This document shows, one piece after another, positions 46,560 through 57,599 of a DNA stretch of 64,000 nucleotides. Position 1 is the first letter of the stretch. Every line of letters begins with the position of its first letter. Below the pieces are notes generated by a model. It worked only from the letters and a program-made list of their open reading frames with translations, ran no database searches and was not told where the DNA came from. The stretch comes from Eucommia ulmoides (Eukaryota; Streptophyta; Magnoliopsida; Garryales; Eucommiaceae): positions 11,606,365 through 11,670,364 of the forward strand of contig CM028327.1 in assembly GCA_016647705.1 (NCBI GenBank). Reading direction: 5' to 3'. The position numbers and the translations under genes were made by a program.

Positions 46560-47110
46560 TCAATAAAATAAATTAGCTAACCGATTTGCGTCTGAAGAGA
46601 TGTTACGGTCATATCGATTTCAAAGCAAATTGTCTCAATATTGTCGAGATGATCTTCATGCTTATTGAGTCGGTCATTTGTTTCCCTCCAAAACGCTTGA
46701 GTCTCCCCAATAAAATCAGCGAATATTTCTTCCATAGCGGGGGAAGACTCAACATATTTCCTTGGTATGTCAATCCATGGCTCCTTAGCGGTGAAAGTAT
46801 CCCTCAAGCTTTGATAACTTGGTGAATAATTCCAATACTGAAAATTGTACTCAGCCATGTCTTCCAATAACTGATAGGCTTCATCCGCAAATAATTGGTC
46901 GAAAGAGGTGGTACCGTTTCCTCTTTCAACCCAATTTCTGGTTGCGGGTAATAACCCATCGAGGAAGTTCAGTAGTTGACACTCCCTTAGGAAACGATGA
47001 TTCGAAAATCGGAACAACAATTTCTTGTATCGATCCCAAGCATCATAAAACGGTTCGGAATCCCATTGAAAAAAAATGCATCAATACTCGTCGATCTAAC
47101 ATCGTCAAGT
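46560..47110 (-). pseudogene. Athila-type gag fragment
   Basis: The - strand reads FYDAWDRYKKLL across the 47050 region, then FLDGLLPATRNWVE and ADEAYQLLEDMAEYNFQYW (147 codons open, 47020-46577), the LLPxTR..EAYELIEEMA-type core typical of Athila gag. The N-terminus is missing: this core begins only about 130 bp after the primer site. It runs into the hAT insertion and has stops beyond 46577. Confidence 0.7.
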
Positions 47111-47223
47111 ACTCTGCATAAGAAATAGAAACAAAACTACAAACAAAAATTATAAACACTAAAAAATGCCTAAATTAAAATCAAGTTATTTACTCACAAT
47201 ATCAACAATAATCTAAAACACAA

Positions 47224-47241
47224 TCCCCAACAACGGCGCCA
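47224..47241 (-). other. Primer binding site of the Athila-type element
   Basis: The - strand reads TGGCGCCGTTGTTGGGGA, six bases after the LTR end at 47248. Canonical for Athila/Tat (tRNA-Asp-type primer). Confidence 0.85.
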
Positions 47242-47247
47242 AAAACT

Positions 47248-48626
47248 TGGTGGCGGAATATTACGTCGCTATTTTCACCGCAAATATACAGGTCAAGTTT
47301 TAGTATAGATGGGAAGAAGTATGGGTTGTCGTATCCACAAGGATTGATTGAGATTATTATCGAGTACCGCGATTGTTATAACCTAACTTTATTTAGGCGA
47401 TAAAAATGAAAGTTATAATTAAGTAATACTAATACTAAGTTAATAAATCTAACTATTCTAATATTATATTGAGATGTTTAGGGAAAAGATTTCCTAGGGA
47501 TTAACTTCGTTTACAAAAACGTGTTTGTAGTTTACAATAACGACATTCAACCTATTCGACAATCTCTGTATCGTAAAGTCATTCGTCACATCTCCTGAGT
47601 ATAAGACGAGTGAATATGCGAATTCGCGTCAATGAAAAAGTCCTCCTCAATGTCTTCACGACACTAGGTCATATAAGTCTTGCCCCAACGTCATTGATTG
47701 TACACTTTCTAACTCCATCCCGGGTTATTAGATCGTCGGGTTATGTTTACCCTAGTCTGAATTCGGGGTTACCTCTCCCGAGTGTCAAACCCCGTATTCT
47801 CTAATTATCTAAACAAGCATAATATCAAAGAATAACGGTAAACACAATCGAAATAGCGAAGAACAACCATTAACGAAACACAACTCAAATAAACAACGAT
47901 TTTATCAAATATATTAATCTCTAGACATAATTTGTTTAGCTCATAGCCATAATTATTTATATAATGAGAAACGAGCTAAACATTCTCAACAAACTACCGA
48001 AGTTAAGAAAATAAAGAGAGAAAAAAAAGCAACTTAGCCGTAGTCCGAAAATTTGCCGCTAAAATCGCTCAACGGTCGCTTCTCCTTATTTGCAACGTGT
48101 TCTTCTCCTTCGGAATTGGTTAACAACACTCCAAAACACTCTCAAAATATTAGGAACCCTAAGGGGTATCCTATGGCCGGGGAGGGGGTTAAAGGAGAAG
48201 AGATGAGATAGGCTTAAATAGGGAGCAAAATATCTAAAAAAATGTGCAGAGTGACAACCGTGACGGTGAGTATGTCGGTTAAACCACGACCTCGATGGTG
48301 GACTCGGCGGTAGGATCAGGGACCTTACTGTTCTTTCACCGCCTCGACGGTGGGTTGTCAGTAACATTTGGTTCTTCTCAGCATATTGACCGCCGCGGTG
48401 GTGGGCTGCTTTTCAGAATTTTGCCTTTATGCTTGTTTTCCCATCGTTCTTCCACCATTCTTGATCCGATTTAATCGTTTATGATCTGTTTTCACGCCTT
48501 TTCACTCCACACACCTAATTTATACAAAAATACATAAAAATATATTAAAATATAATAAAACATAATAAACGTACTCGAAAACTAACAGATTTGGTTTGAA
48601 AATAGATAGGTAAATTACATCTATCA
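47248..48626 (-). repeat. Complete LTR of the Athila-type element, 1379 bp
   Basis: Starts (- strand) TGATAGATGTAATTTACC at 48626 and ends CCGCCACCA at 47248. Same family and same length as 2934-4312. Contains its own variable set of GC-rich part-palindromes at 48250-48405 (for example CACCGCCTCGACGGTG). Confidence 0.85.
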
Positions 48627-49739
48627 TTGTCACAGAATCAACCTTTAAATTTTACCTTTTTCACAGGTCAATGATTACCTTTATCTTTTTACTAGGATAA
48701 AGACTAATCTAACACTCTTTCACTTATCCTTTTCAAAGGGAATGATGAACATTTACAAATTACTCAAAACAATTCAATTGTAGGATGAATCAAAACCTAA
48801 TTCTTTTCAAGGGAAAAGAATATACTAATATTTTTACCAAGATAAAGATCAAACCCTAATCTTTTCCGCAGGAAAAATGATTGAAACCCTAGCTACCCTA
48901 ATTAGACATCATCTCAAACGTGTTTAATTCGCTCAAACTTACAAATACAAAAAATATGAGTTTCTTCCTACAAGGAGCTTCTACCATCTCAATACGAATA
49001 TACTTGATTAATGTCCCGAATAATTACTACATGATAGATACAATGTGAGGCAATTAAAATTTGATTAATAAATAAAGTGAGTAACACAAATTTAGCACGC
49101 AATCAGATAATTAGACAGAAATCGTTTAAAACACATTTTCAGGCTTTTAAGTTTAAAATGATTTTCTAGCAATCTTAAATCAAGCAATCAAGATAAATAT
49201 AACTTTAAAAAGCGAGTAATAAAGTTCAAATGGATCTCACTAGGAAAACACTGAAGACAATGATAATATCACAATTAAAACTCAAGTCGGTGATGCCAAA
49301 GCATTTTAAATCAAGAACTTATAAAGAATCACTCATAGAAATCTCAACAAAAAATTCACTATAATAATAGCTCAAACTGATGTTCTTGATGTTTTATTCG
49401 ATTCTCGCAGGTCTTTATTAATAGACCAATAACTAGCTTTCCAACGGTTAATTTTTCAATATGTCATTAAATGACATTCTAAGACCCTGTATATCATAAC
49501 ATTTCATTATAGGTATGTCTCACTTAAAAATACTCTTTAAAACCCTCTTCTAAGTCCATAAAATTATTCCCAATTTAAAACCACAGGAATATAAAGTATT
49601 AAATCATTTAAATTAAGAGAATCTCAAAATATATGGATCATATCAATAGGGATCACTAAATAAGTTGTTTATATATGAAATACATTAAAATCTCCCAAAT
49701 ATCTTTCTTGGAATCATAAAAAACGGATAGTTTTTTACC

Positions 49740-50130
49740 AAGAGACCAAATCAGCCGATTTCCTGACTGACACAGTCGGTTGACCGACCTGCCCCAATCA
49801 GTTGACCGACCAATGCTAAGGTGAATTTGGTCGTTGGTACTTACACCAGTTGGTTAACCGACCTTGCTAAGTCGGTTAACCGATTGAATTAGTGTCTTCC
49901 CCAATTCTTTCAATTTAGACATTGTTTCATTTATTTGACCGATCCTTCTCATTTGATTCACCAATTGGATCAGTGTGCTCACTTCCTTACCTATTTCAGC
50001 TATTGTTTCAAACGGTTGACTGATTGTGTTTCTCGATTGACCGATTGGATCTGTAGGACTCTATTTTAACTCTCAAAACTCACTGTTTTAATTAGTCGAC
50101 CGATTGCTTTTCTCGGTTGAACGAATGAAC
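49740..50130. repeat. GGTTAACC-type palindrome cluster in the SIRE-like LTR
   Basis: At least eight copies or part-copies of the type (T/C)CGGTTRACCGA: GTCGGTTGACCGAC at 49775-49788, the perfect 12-bp palindrome TCGGTTAACCGA at 49872-49883, and decayed ones to 50125. Confidence 0.85.
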
Positions 50131-50551
50131 CTGAAAACACAACTTTGTATACTTTAAAACATATTTTTCAATAAGCTTAATTATCAAGAGCATTTCACAT
50201 AAGGAGCACATACAATATCTTATTTTAGGATCTTAAACTTGTCACTTCTTATCATGACACACATAAAATTAACTCATTTTAAGTGTCGTGTGTGATCCTA
50301 ATTCGGGTTGCATTAAGAATATATAAATAAATAGTTGTTTTCACCTATTTTTCTTCACCGTCTTCAAAACTCTTCACATCTTTGTCAAGTCCATCTTGCA
50401 GCCTTTATATTTTATTCATTAAATCTTTTTCTTAATCAAATGCACAGAACTATAAATCTGAAATACTCAATAAAACCATTAGTTCTACCAAAAATAATAC
50501 TTAATTGTTCATCAAAACCTTAGATTCAACACACCTTATGTGATTCACCTT

Positions 50552-50628
50552 AGGAGTAGAGGAACCATGGAAAGAAAATCCACCTTTGCAAGATGATAAT
50601 GGAGAGATAGAATATGATCATATTAGGA
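50552..50628 (+). repeat. Direct repeat, right copy
   Basis: Partner of 40231-40306. It begins about 20 bp after the end of the SIRE-like solo LTR. Confidence 0.8.
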
Positions 50629-50848
50629 CAACAATTTTAAAAATAATTTGTAAATAGTATCTTTTTAAATTCTTATTGAGACATATTTTAAAAAATATAT
50701 AATAAAAAATGAAAAATTATCCTAAAAAATATAAAGTAATGGGACAAAATAATTGTCCTTATAAGTTATTGGGATAGACTTTTATGAGACAACTTTTAAT
50801 TATTTCATACTTAATGCGTCCCAAAATAGTATATGTTAGGACAAATTT

Positions 50849-53203
50849 TGTCACACCCCACCTCGGACACCCGTCACCCTGGGGCTGGCGTGACGTCGAC
50901 ACAATATCACCTGGACATCCAATTTTACTTTTAAAACGACACTATGCATACATAACTATATATTATCATATACAAGTCATATACATCCTCTCATATAGGG
51001 GATACACTCTTCCCCAACTATAATAACAACTTAAATATAAAACCATGAACCTCTCACAGAGTTGCCTCAAACAGCTCATCTCAAAAACTCTCACATGACT
51101 CCATCGCATGACTTTACCTAGTGCAAGTAGGAGACTGACTCCTAGCTGTTGTACCTACGAGTGCACTGTCTTCTTAATAAAAACATTTATGTTGGATCAA
51201 GCATGAAACATATAAATATCACAAAGCATAAAGAAAACACCATTTTTCCTGTCACCCAAAAAAAACAACATCTATATTTATAACATCTCAACTAAGCAGT
51301 AAAAATCAGTTAGAACGTCACATCAACCATATAGTATAACGCAACCGAAATAATAGATATATCAACATAAAGGGATACACCAACCCAGTATAAAATAAAA
51401 TATATATAATTGCAAATTTACTCAACTCATTCACCGTATATGACAAACACCACACACTATCACACCACACCACACCCCGGCTAGTCATGTAATTATTTTA
51501 ACCTCACAATCGGGAGTTGCAATGGTACCGTACCACCGGTAGGATATGCCTTCCTAGCGAGACATAACAACGCTCTGTTGGACTATGCCAAGCAGGTAAA
51601 TAACGCTCTACTAGACTATGTCAAGCAGGTGAAAAACGCTATACTGGACTATGCCAAATAGGTGAAACACCGCTCTGCTGGACTATGCCAAGCAGGTGAA
51701 TATCCAACACCAATTTCCACCTCACCTCAATAGCAACAACTCATTTTCACCTCAACAACAACAACTCTGCCCATGATCAACTTCCACCCTTTTAGAAAAA
51801 CAATGAAATCTATAATTTCAGAAACACCCAAAATACGCTTGATCCACGTAAGTTAGAAAATTCATCCAATTTTAAGTGAACACATTTTTCTGTCATATAT
51901 ATATATATAAGAAGACAGTATATTCACCTGGTTATCCGCTTCGAAGACTTTTACCAACTATCCTCTCCTAGTACTCCGGTACCTGCAAACCTAATAGTGA
52001 CAGGGCCTAAATTAATATTTTATGTACAAATGTCCTAATCATGCCATGCAACCACTAATTTCTGTTATTTCTTATTCCCCGCCTTTTATTTTTATTATGA
52101 AATATTACTATTCAACAAGTATTGCTCAGTTACATTTTACTATATCGAATTTATTTATGTGAACGGTTTCGATATTTATTATCGTCATTTTGATATTTTA
52201 AGGTTAGTAATTGAATTTAAAAATCATAAAATTTAATGAGAATCGTTACCCGTTTCGAAACAATTGTCGATTTCCTTTAAAATTCGTTAGTTGATGTTCC
52301 TACTCCTATTGCCTCGGCGAGAAATCCACCGCCGCGGCGAAACGCTTCTACCCTGCTCCAGTTCACCTATTGACGCTCCTCCGCCTAGGCCGTAGATCTT
52401 CCGCCTAGGCGAATACACTCTTCTTCCTTGTTCTGCTCTGTTTTGAAGTTCAGCCGTCACTCTCTCTCTCTCTCCTTACCAACTCTGGCAACCCCCTTCT
52501 ACTAAACGTCCATACACCTACACAATACCCACTGAACACCCACATGCACACTACAACCATTGAACACACATACACAGCAGGAACAACACACACACATGAT
52601 TGACAACTAACCAACTGTAGAAATACACCCCCACACATGCACGTAGCATACACACACGGCGAATTCACGGCACCACTGTCGATAAATAGCAACACACACA
52701 CACAACACATACCCACAACTCCAAACAGAAATAGAGACAACCATATGCCACCAAACTGCGCCATATCACCGGCGATCAAATCACACTATCACATACACCC
52801 ACACACTTCGACGATCAGAAACACATGCTTACACTCACTGGACAGACGGATGACCACTCACATACATCGACACTGTCGATGACAACCGAAACCCACTGCC
52901 AGAACAACCTCCTATCTCTCTTCCCTTCTCTCTCTCGCTTTCTCTGGATTGTTCGTTGATTTCCTACCAACTCATGTATGTGTGTATATATATATATATA
53001 AAGAATGAAATTTACACAATCCTCCCCTCTGTTTTGTTAAGATTTTAATTAAGCCCATTTCTAATATTTGATGTTTTATAAAATTACAAATTAACCCCTC
53101 AAATTTTTAATTAAACAACAAATAACACCATCAACCCCGTCATTTTCGAAATATTTTAAAACGCGACTTCAACTATACGTATATAAGAGATCAGAGTCTT
53201 ACA
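50849..53203. mobile_element. Solo LTR, ~2355 bp, gypsy-type
   Basis: Starts TGTCACACCCC and ends GAGTCTTACA (on the - strand TGTAAGACTC..GGGGTGTGACA). Flanks AATTT and GATTT differ at one base. Contains a four-unit tandem repeat (51565-51705), palindromes CGCCGCGGCG (52330-52339) and CGCCTAGGCG (52402-52411), a CA-rich stretch (52500-52880) and a (TA)n tract. No coding region. The CA-rich ORFs are compositional. Confidence 0.65.
51565..51705 (+). repeat. Tandem repeat, four units of ~38 bp
   Basis: Unit: CGCTCTGCTGGACTATGCC followed by AAGCAGGTGAATAA, with substitutions. Inside the 2.36-kb solo LTR. Confidence 0.95.
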
Positions 53204-54654
53204 GATTTAGTATCGTTAAAAGTAAATTTTGTTGCAGTGACTCATCAAGCCCATGAAGCAAGGGCAAAGTGAAAAGCACCATGATTATCAATTATATTTG
53301 TTGGTGTAAAAAAATGATTAACACCTCAAGTATGGTCTAGTCAGATGACACGTGAATTTTTCTTGCTGAGTTGGAGATGATGCATGCTGGTGATCGGGGT
53401 GCCGAGGTCGGGAATCGCTGGGCTTCTGCTGCTTCAAGATCCAGAGCCATTCTCAGTGAATCTGTTTAGAGGTTTTGAGCTAGGGCTTTGAGCTGTGCTT
53501 GTACAAGGACCTACGGGGGTTGTGCTTAGTGAAATCCTTCCGGCATGAGAGTAGGCGCTAGGGGAAGAAGGCTAAAAAATTCTTTAAAACAAATGAGAAT
53601 CTAATACATGGGGCATGGGGATGCCTAGGTATTTATAGGTGATGAACTCGATTAACACCGTATGATTAGGGGCCTGAGCTTAGTTAATTATCCTAATCCG
53701 GCGAGTGGCCAATGAGTAGGCGCGAAGAGAATTTATGCATCTGGGCTTGGGCTTTGGGGCCATTATAGAGAGTCTATGAGCCGGCCCAAGGCTATTGAGG
53801 AGAATAGGCTTGATCCCTAGTCGACAGATGTGCTAGAATGAGTCGTCGTGCCCCCCTAGCATTGACCCTGGGTAGAAATCTTTACCCAGAACCCAAATAT
53901 AAGTTGAATAGGGCGCATTAGGTAAAGAATCTGAGGAGGGAGTGCTAGGAGAACGAAACTCGAATCCCCGAGCTTGGATCTGGCCTTCAAAGGCTTCAAA
54001 AGACACCATATCGAGTAGGAGCCGCTTGAAGAACCCTGGTCGGAGAAATCAAGTCGGACGTCAGCACAGACGTCTTAGTGGAGAACCCCGATTGGAGAAC
54101 TCTATTTGGATAGCTTTAGTCGGAAAACTTTAGTTGGAGAGCTCTGTTCAAATCCTAAGGTCGAAGCTTGACTGAAGGGTCTACCCTTTGGCATTTACAA
54201 AGCAACGAGTGCTCAGAGGCCGGAGCTCAGATCCTTGGCCCTTTTTCCTCTTCTGTCCTCTGGTAGGAGCTCGGCCAGGTCTTTTGTTTGGAGATCTGTT
54301 CGGAGAGCTCTGGTAGGAAAACTCTGTTGGAGAGCCCTAGTCGGAGAGCTCTATTCAGAGAGCTTTGTTCGTAGAGCTCTGGTCGAAGCTCTGCAAAAAC
54401 TCTATAGATGGGTCTATTTAGTCCTCTTCTATCCCCTGGTCGAAGATCAGGTTCTGAGGTCGAATTTTCCTCAAATCAATATTACTATTGGGAGACTTTT
54501 GGTTGATAGAGGATGCTCTTCAGACATCCTCTCCATTGGGTGGGATATAATTGCCTATCACTGTTGTGATGAACCCTTGTGTGCAGTAATCTGGACCAAA
54601 TTCTTCGTGGTCAACAAGTGTTCCTCGCTTATAACTCCACTATGGGACATCCAA
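53204..54654 (-). other. Retroelement remnant with a TATA box and a degenerate repeat array
   Basis: The - strand ACCTATAAATACC (53629-53641) looks like an LTR promoter. At 54030-54400 the word TCGGAGAGCTCTG and variants (TTGGAGAGCTCTG, TTCGTAGAGCTCTG) recur about ten times. A 172-codon frame over it (54235-54753) is repeat-derived. LTR edges not found. Confidence 0.4.
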
Positions 54655-55657
54655 TGTAATGACCCGATTTTTCCAAGGCCACCACGCGGTTTCTCTCTTT
54701 GGAGAATTAAAATAAAACCAAATGACCAATATCCGACAAATTTCATTCTATAAAGATTTGTGAATTTTTACAATACGACAGCGAAAACCAAATAATCAAT
54801 ATTTCGCCTCATAAAAAAATGGGAAATTTAATGAACTACGGTGATCATTATAATTATCGATTTATCGAGTCAATTTAACAACATGATTAATAAATGCAAT
54901 TATTATAAATTAAATAGAAATTCAAATAAAATTTCTGACGCAGTTTCAATCTCACCGGTCCTGCAATTAAAACTATGGGGTTGTGAGTTAGGGCTCAGTA
55001 GAATTTTAACCCCTTTAATACATGTATCTAATCAAACCCCCAATAAACACATAAACGTGTATCTCACATAATTTTCACATAATACGTACTCACAAATATT
55101 TCATAAAAAATAACAATTATAACCGTAATAGTATAAACCACAAAAAACAAGGAAAGACTAAATACATATATTAAAAGAGTTAGAAATTTTACCTGAAATC
55201 TGAGCCGAAATCCGATCAAAATATTATCTCACTGTTCTTATTATTGTTATTATATTTTTATAATATAACATGTGTTAAGTTTATATATATCATTATAATT
55301 GTGATGACCATTTGTTTCCTTCCTTAATAAAGAAACAAATCTCATCACAATTTAATTAATTTATTATGTAAGTAAGGAAACAAATCTCATCACAATTTAA
55401 TTAATTTATTATTTACTTACATAATGTCCTTCTTAAAATAAAAAAAATAAAAAAATATGAATTATATTTCAAAACTCATAAAAGTATATTTTAAATAACA
55501 CAATAGTCCCAAAATTTTTACAGTTAATTTAAAATTAAAATTTAATCCCCATAAATAATCAAAAATTTATTTATACCATAAATTTTCATAATAACCAAAA
55601 ACTATTAAACTTATGTAAAATAATATTTTCAAAAATATAAATTTTTGGGGTATTATA
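54655..55657 (+). mobile_element. Solo LTR, ~1003 bp, gypsy-type
   Basis: Starts TGTAATGACCCGATTTTTCC and ends GGGGTATTATA (usual end GGGGTATTACA with one change). The 5-bp flank TCCAA is perfect (54650-54654, 55658-55662). Inside, GGAAACAAATCTCATCACAA is duplicated directly (55320-55415) with an inverted partner at 55300, forming a hairpin. Confidence 0.85.
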
Positions 55658-55680
55658 TCCAACTTTCATAGTGTTAAAGG

Positions 55681-56204
55681 TAGGGATAACAATTCAAATC
55701 GAACTAACGTACAATCGAACAAAACCGAACGAACGGTTCAGTTTTGAAATCATCTAAATATTTTTTGTTGCAATTCTAGTTTTGAAATTAGAAACTTAAA
55801 TGATTTTGATTTTGATTTTAGTTTTTGGATAGTAACCATGAAACCGAACAACATAAACAGACCGTGTAACCGATATTTTAGATATATTTTTATGATATAT
55901 ATGCTCTCACTTTTTTATTTAATTATAGTTTAACATCTAGTATATATAAATATTTTTTTATTTACTTACAGTTTAATCTCTGATATATGTTTGTAGGGTT
56001 TTGGTTTTTGTATAAAATTAAAAAAAATTTAACGGTTTTGTGGTTTCGCTATTTTAGTTTTGATTTTGTATAAAATTAAATAGTATAGTTTTAAAACCGT
56101 TTAAAAAACTGAAGATTTTAATTATTAGTTTGGTTTTGATTTTGATATATGTGTAATATTTTTGTTTTTATTTATAGTGAAATCGAACCAAAATGGTACC
56201 CTTA
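55681..56204. mobile_element. Nonautonomous hAT-type element, 524 bp
   Basis: Ends TAGGGATAACAATTC and, inverted, TAAGGGTACCATTTTGG; 8-bp flanks GTTAAAGG (55673-55680) and GCTAAAGG (56205-56212), one mismatch. The interior is rich in AACCGAAC/GGTTTTGATTTTG words in both orientations. No transposase. Confidence 0.65.
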
Positions 56205-56739
56205 GCTAAAGGTGGTTTGCGTTACCTATCACGTGATGAAGTTTCAATTGCACAATCAAATATGAGAGGCGAAGGTGAGGGCCCCATGGCCAGCTCGTTG
56301 CCTATGATGTCCACATATAGAACCCAAGTCATCTATATTGTGATACATCAAAATATTGTGAAGTGCAGAGTTCGTATTGGGACTAATCTTTACTCGGAGT
56401 TCACAAAGCTATTTGAAACAGTTTTTGGAAAATAATTTTAAGAAAAAACTAATAAAAAATATATTATTTAGTCCCCCCCTCCAAAAAAAAAAAAAACAAA
56501 AAACAAAAAACACTATAAAAAAGACTTTCAACCACTTTGACTAAGTTTTCAGTCCCCGAAGATATTTTAGAAAACAACCTTTCTTTGGCCATTATTTTTT
56601 TCTAATTTATATAAAATGTTATTAAGTGAGATACAACAATATTTCAATATATATATACATATAGATAGATAGATAGATAGATAACACTGAAAATTCTAAG
56701 ATCAGCGAAAACAATTAGTGTTAATATTCACCAAATCAC

Positions 56740-57540
56740 ATTCCAGTATGAACATTTACAAAAAGAAAAAAAAAAAAATCTACAAAAATTAACATGAACA
56801 TTCAGAGATCTGAAAATTCCAAATCTAAGTGTGTGAGAGAGAGAGAGAGTGGTGAATGGCGAGCATGACGAGCATGGAGCATGACGAGCACATCAGCGAA
56901 TAGTGAGTTCCAGATTTGAAATTTTTAGATTTGGAAATTTAAATCTGAGAGAGAGAGAGATCACGACAAACGGCGACGACCAAGCACGGCAAGCATGACG
57001 AACGTTGACGACAAGTATGACGAATGGCAACGGCGAGCACGGCGACTAACGATCGACGAACACAAACACAAGCATGAACACGGGGAGCACGATGACGGTC
57101 TTCATGAACATAGCAAGCACGACTAACGATCGACGAACGAGCGCGGGTGACGACGGAAAACACGGTTGACGATCGACGAACACGAACACAACGAGTTCGT
57201 GAATGGCTGTCTTTAGATCTGGAAATTCTAATTTGGACCTTCTCCATTTTGGAAAAATCAAGAGAGGGAGAGAGAGAGACGACGGTTGCAGATGGCAGAG
57301 ATGACAAAAATGGCGAATGAGAAGGAGAAAGTGATGGTATGGCTTACGGCTAATGAAGAGAGAGATGAAAATGGATTGTGAAAATGAAGAGGAAGATTAG
57401 GTTGTGAAACTATGATTTTTTATATTTATATAAGAGTATAAATGTCTTTTCATTAATTTGGTCAATGATCAAAAGACTATACACTAACATTGTTTCACAA
57501 AAGGGTTATATTACAACATAATTGTTCAAAATGATTTTTT
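56740..57540 (-). repeat. Unclassified repeat family, copy 2
   Basis: Diverged partner of 36590-37330. Its purine-rich core is built on ACGAGCA and GACGATCGACGAACA words (56860-57190), with GAGAGAGA runs. No domain recognised. Confidence 0.6.
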
Positions 57541-57599
57541 TTTTTCTTTTATGGATGAAATCTTAAATAAAAACTGCAAAAACTAATTTATTTATTTAT

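Larger units (their letters stand above)
40679..48626 (-). mobile_element. Athila-type retroelement with inverted ends, deleted inside
   Basis: The right end (- strand) is a complete 1379-bp LTR, primer site and partial gag. The left end is the start of the same LTR, but on the + strand: TGATAGGTGTAATTTACC at 40679 against TGATAGATGTAATTTACC at 48626, similar for about 170 bp. So both outer ends are LTR starts. Flanks CTGTC and TTGTC (one mismatch) suggest it inserted as this unit. Reverse transcriptase and integrase are absent. A hAT element sits inside at 41040-46504. Confidence 0.65.
40353..50531 (+). mobile_element. Solo LTR, SIRE/copia-like (~2.2 kb), split by a 7.9-kb nested insertion
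   Basis: Starts TGTTGGCCCAAAAAGC and ends TAGATTCAACA; flanks CACTT (40348-40352) and CACCT (50532-50536) differ at one base. The left part has AAGAATTTATCCTAATTCAG and TTACGTCCAGTCCC, a block familiar from plant copia LTRs. The two pieces (40353-40678 and about 48632-50531) join once 40679-48631 is removed. The right part holds a cluster of GGTTAACC-type palindromes. Confidence 0.65.

Noticed and set aside
51565-51705. Regularly spaced repeats that could suggest a CRISPR array
   Set aside because: Units are contiguous and degenerate with no unique spacers, inside a plant LTR.
52450-52882. ORFs of 109 (-) and 81 (+) codons
   Set aside because: CA-repeat composition inside a solo LTR; no domain.
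54235-54753. 172-codon + strand ORF
   Set aside because: First half is the TCGGAGAGCTCTG repeat array and the end runs into the start of a solo LTR.
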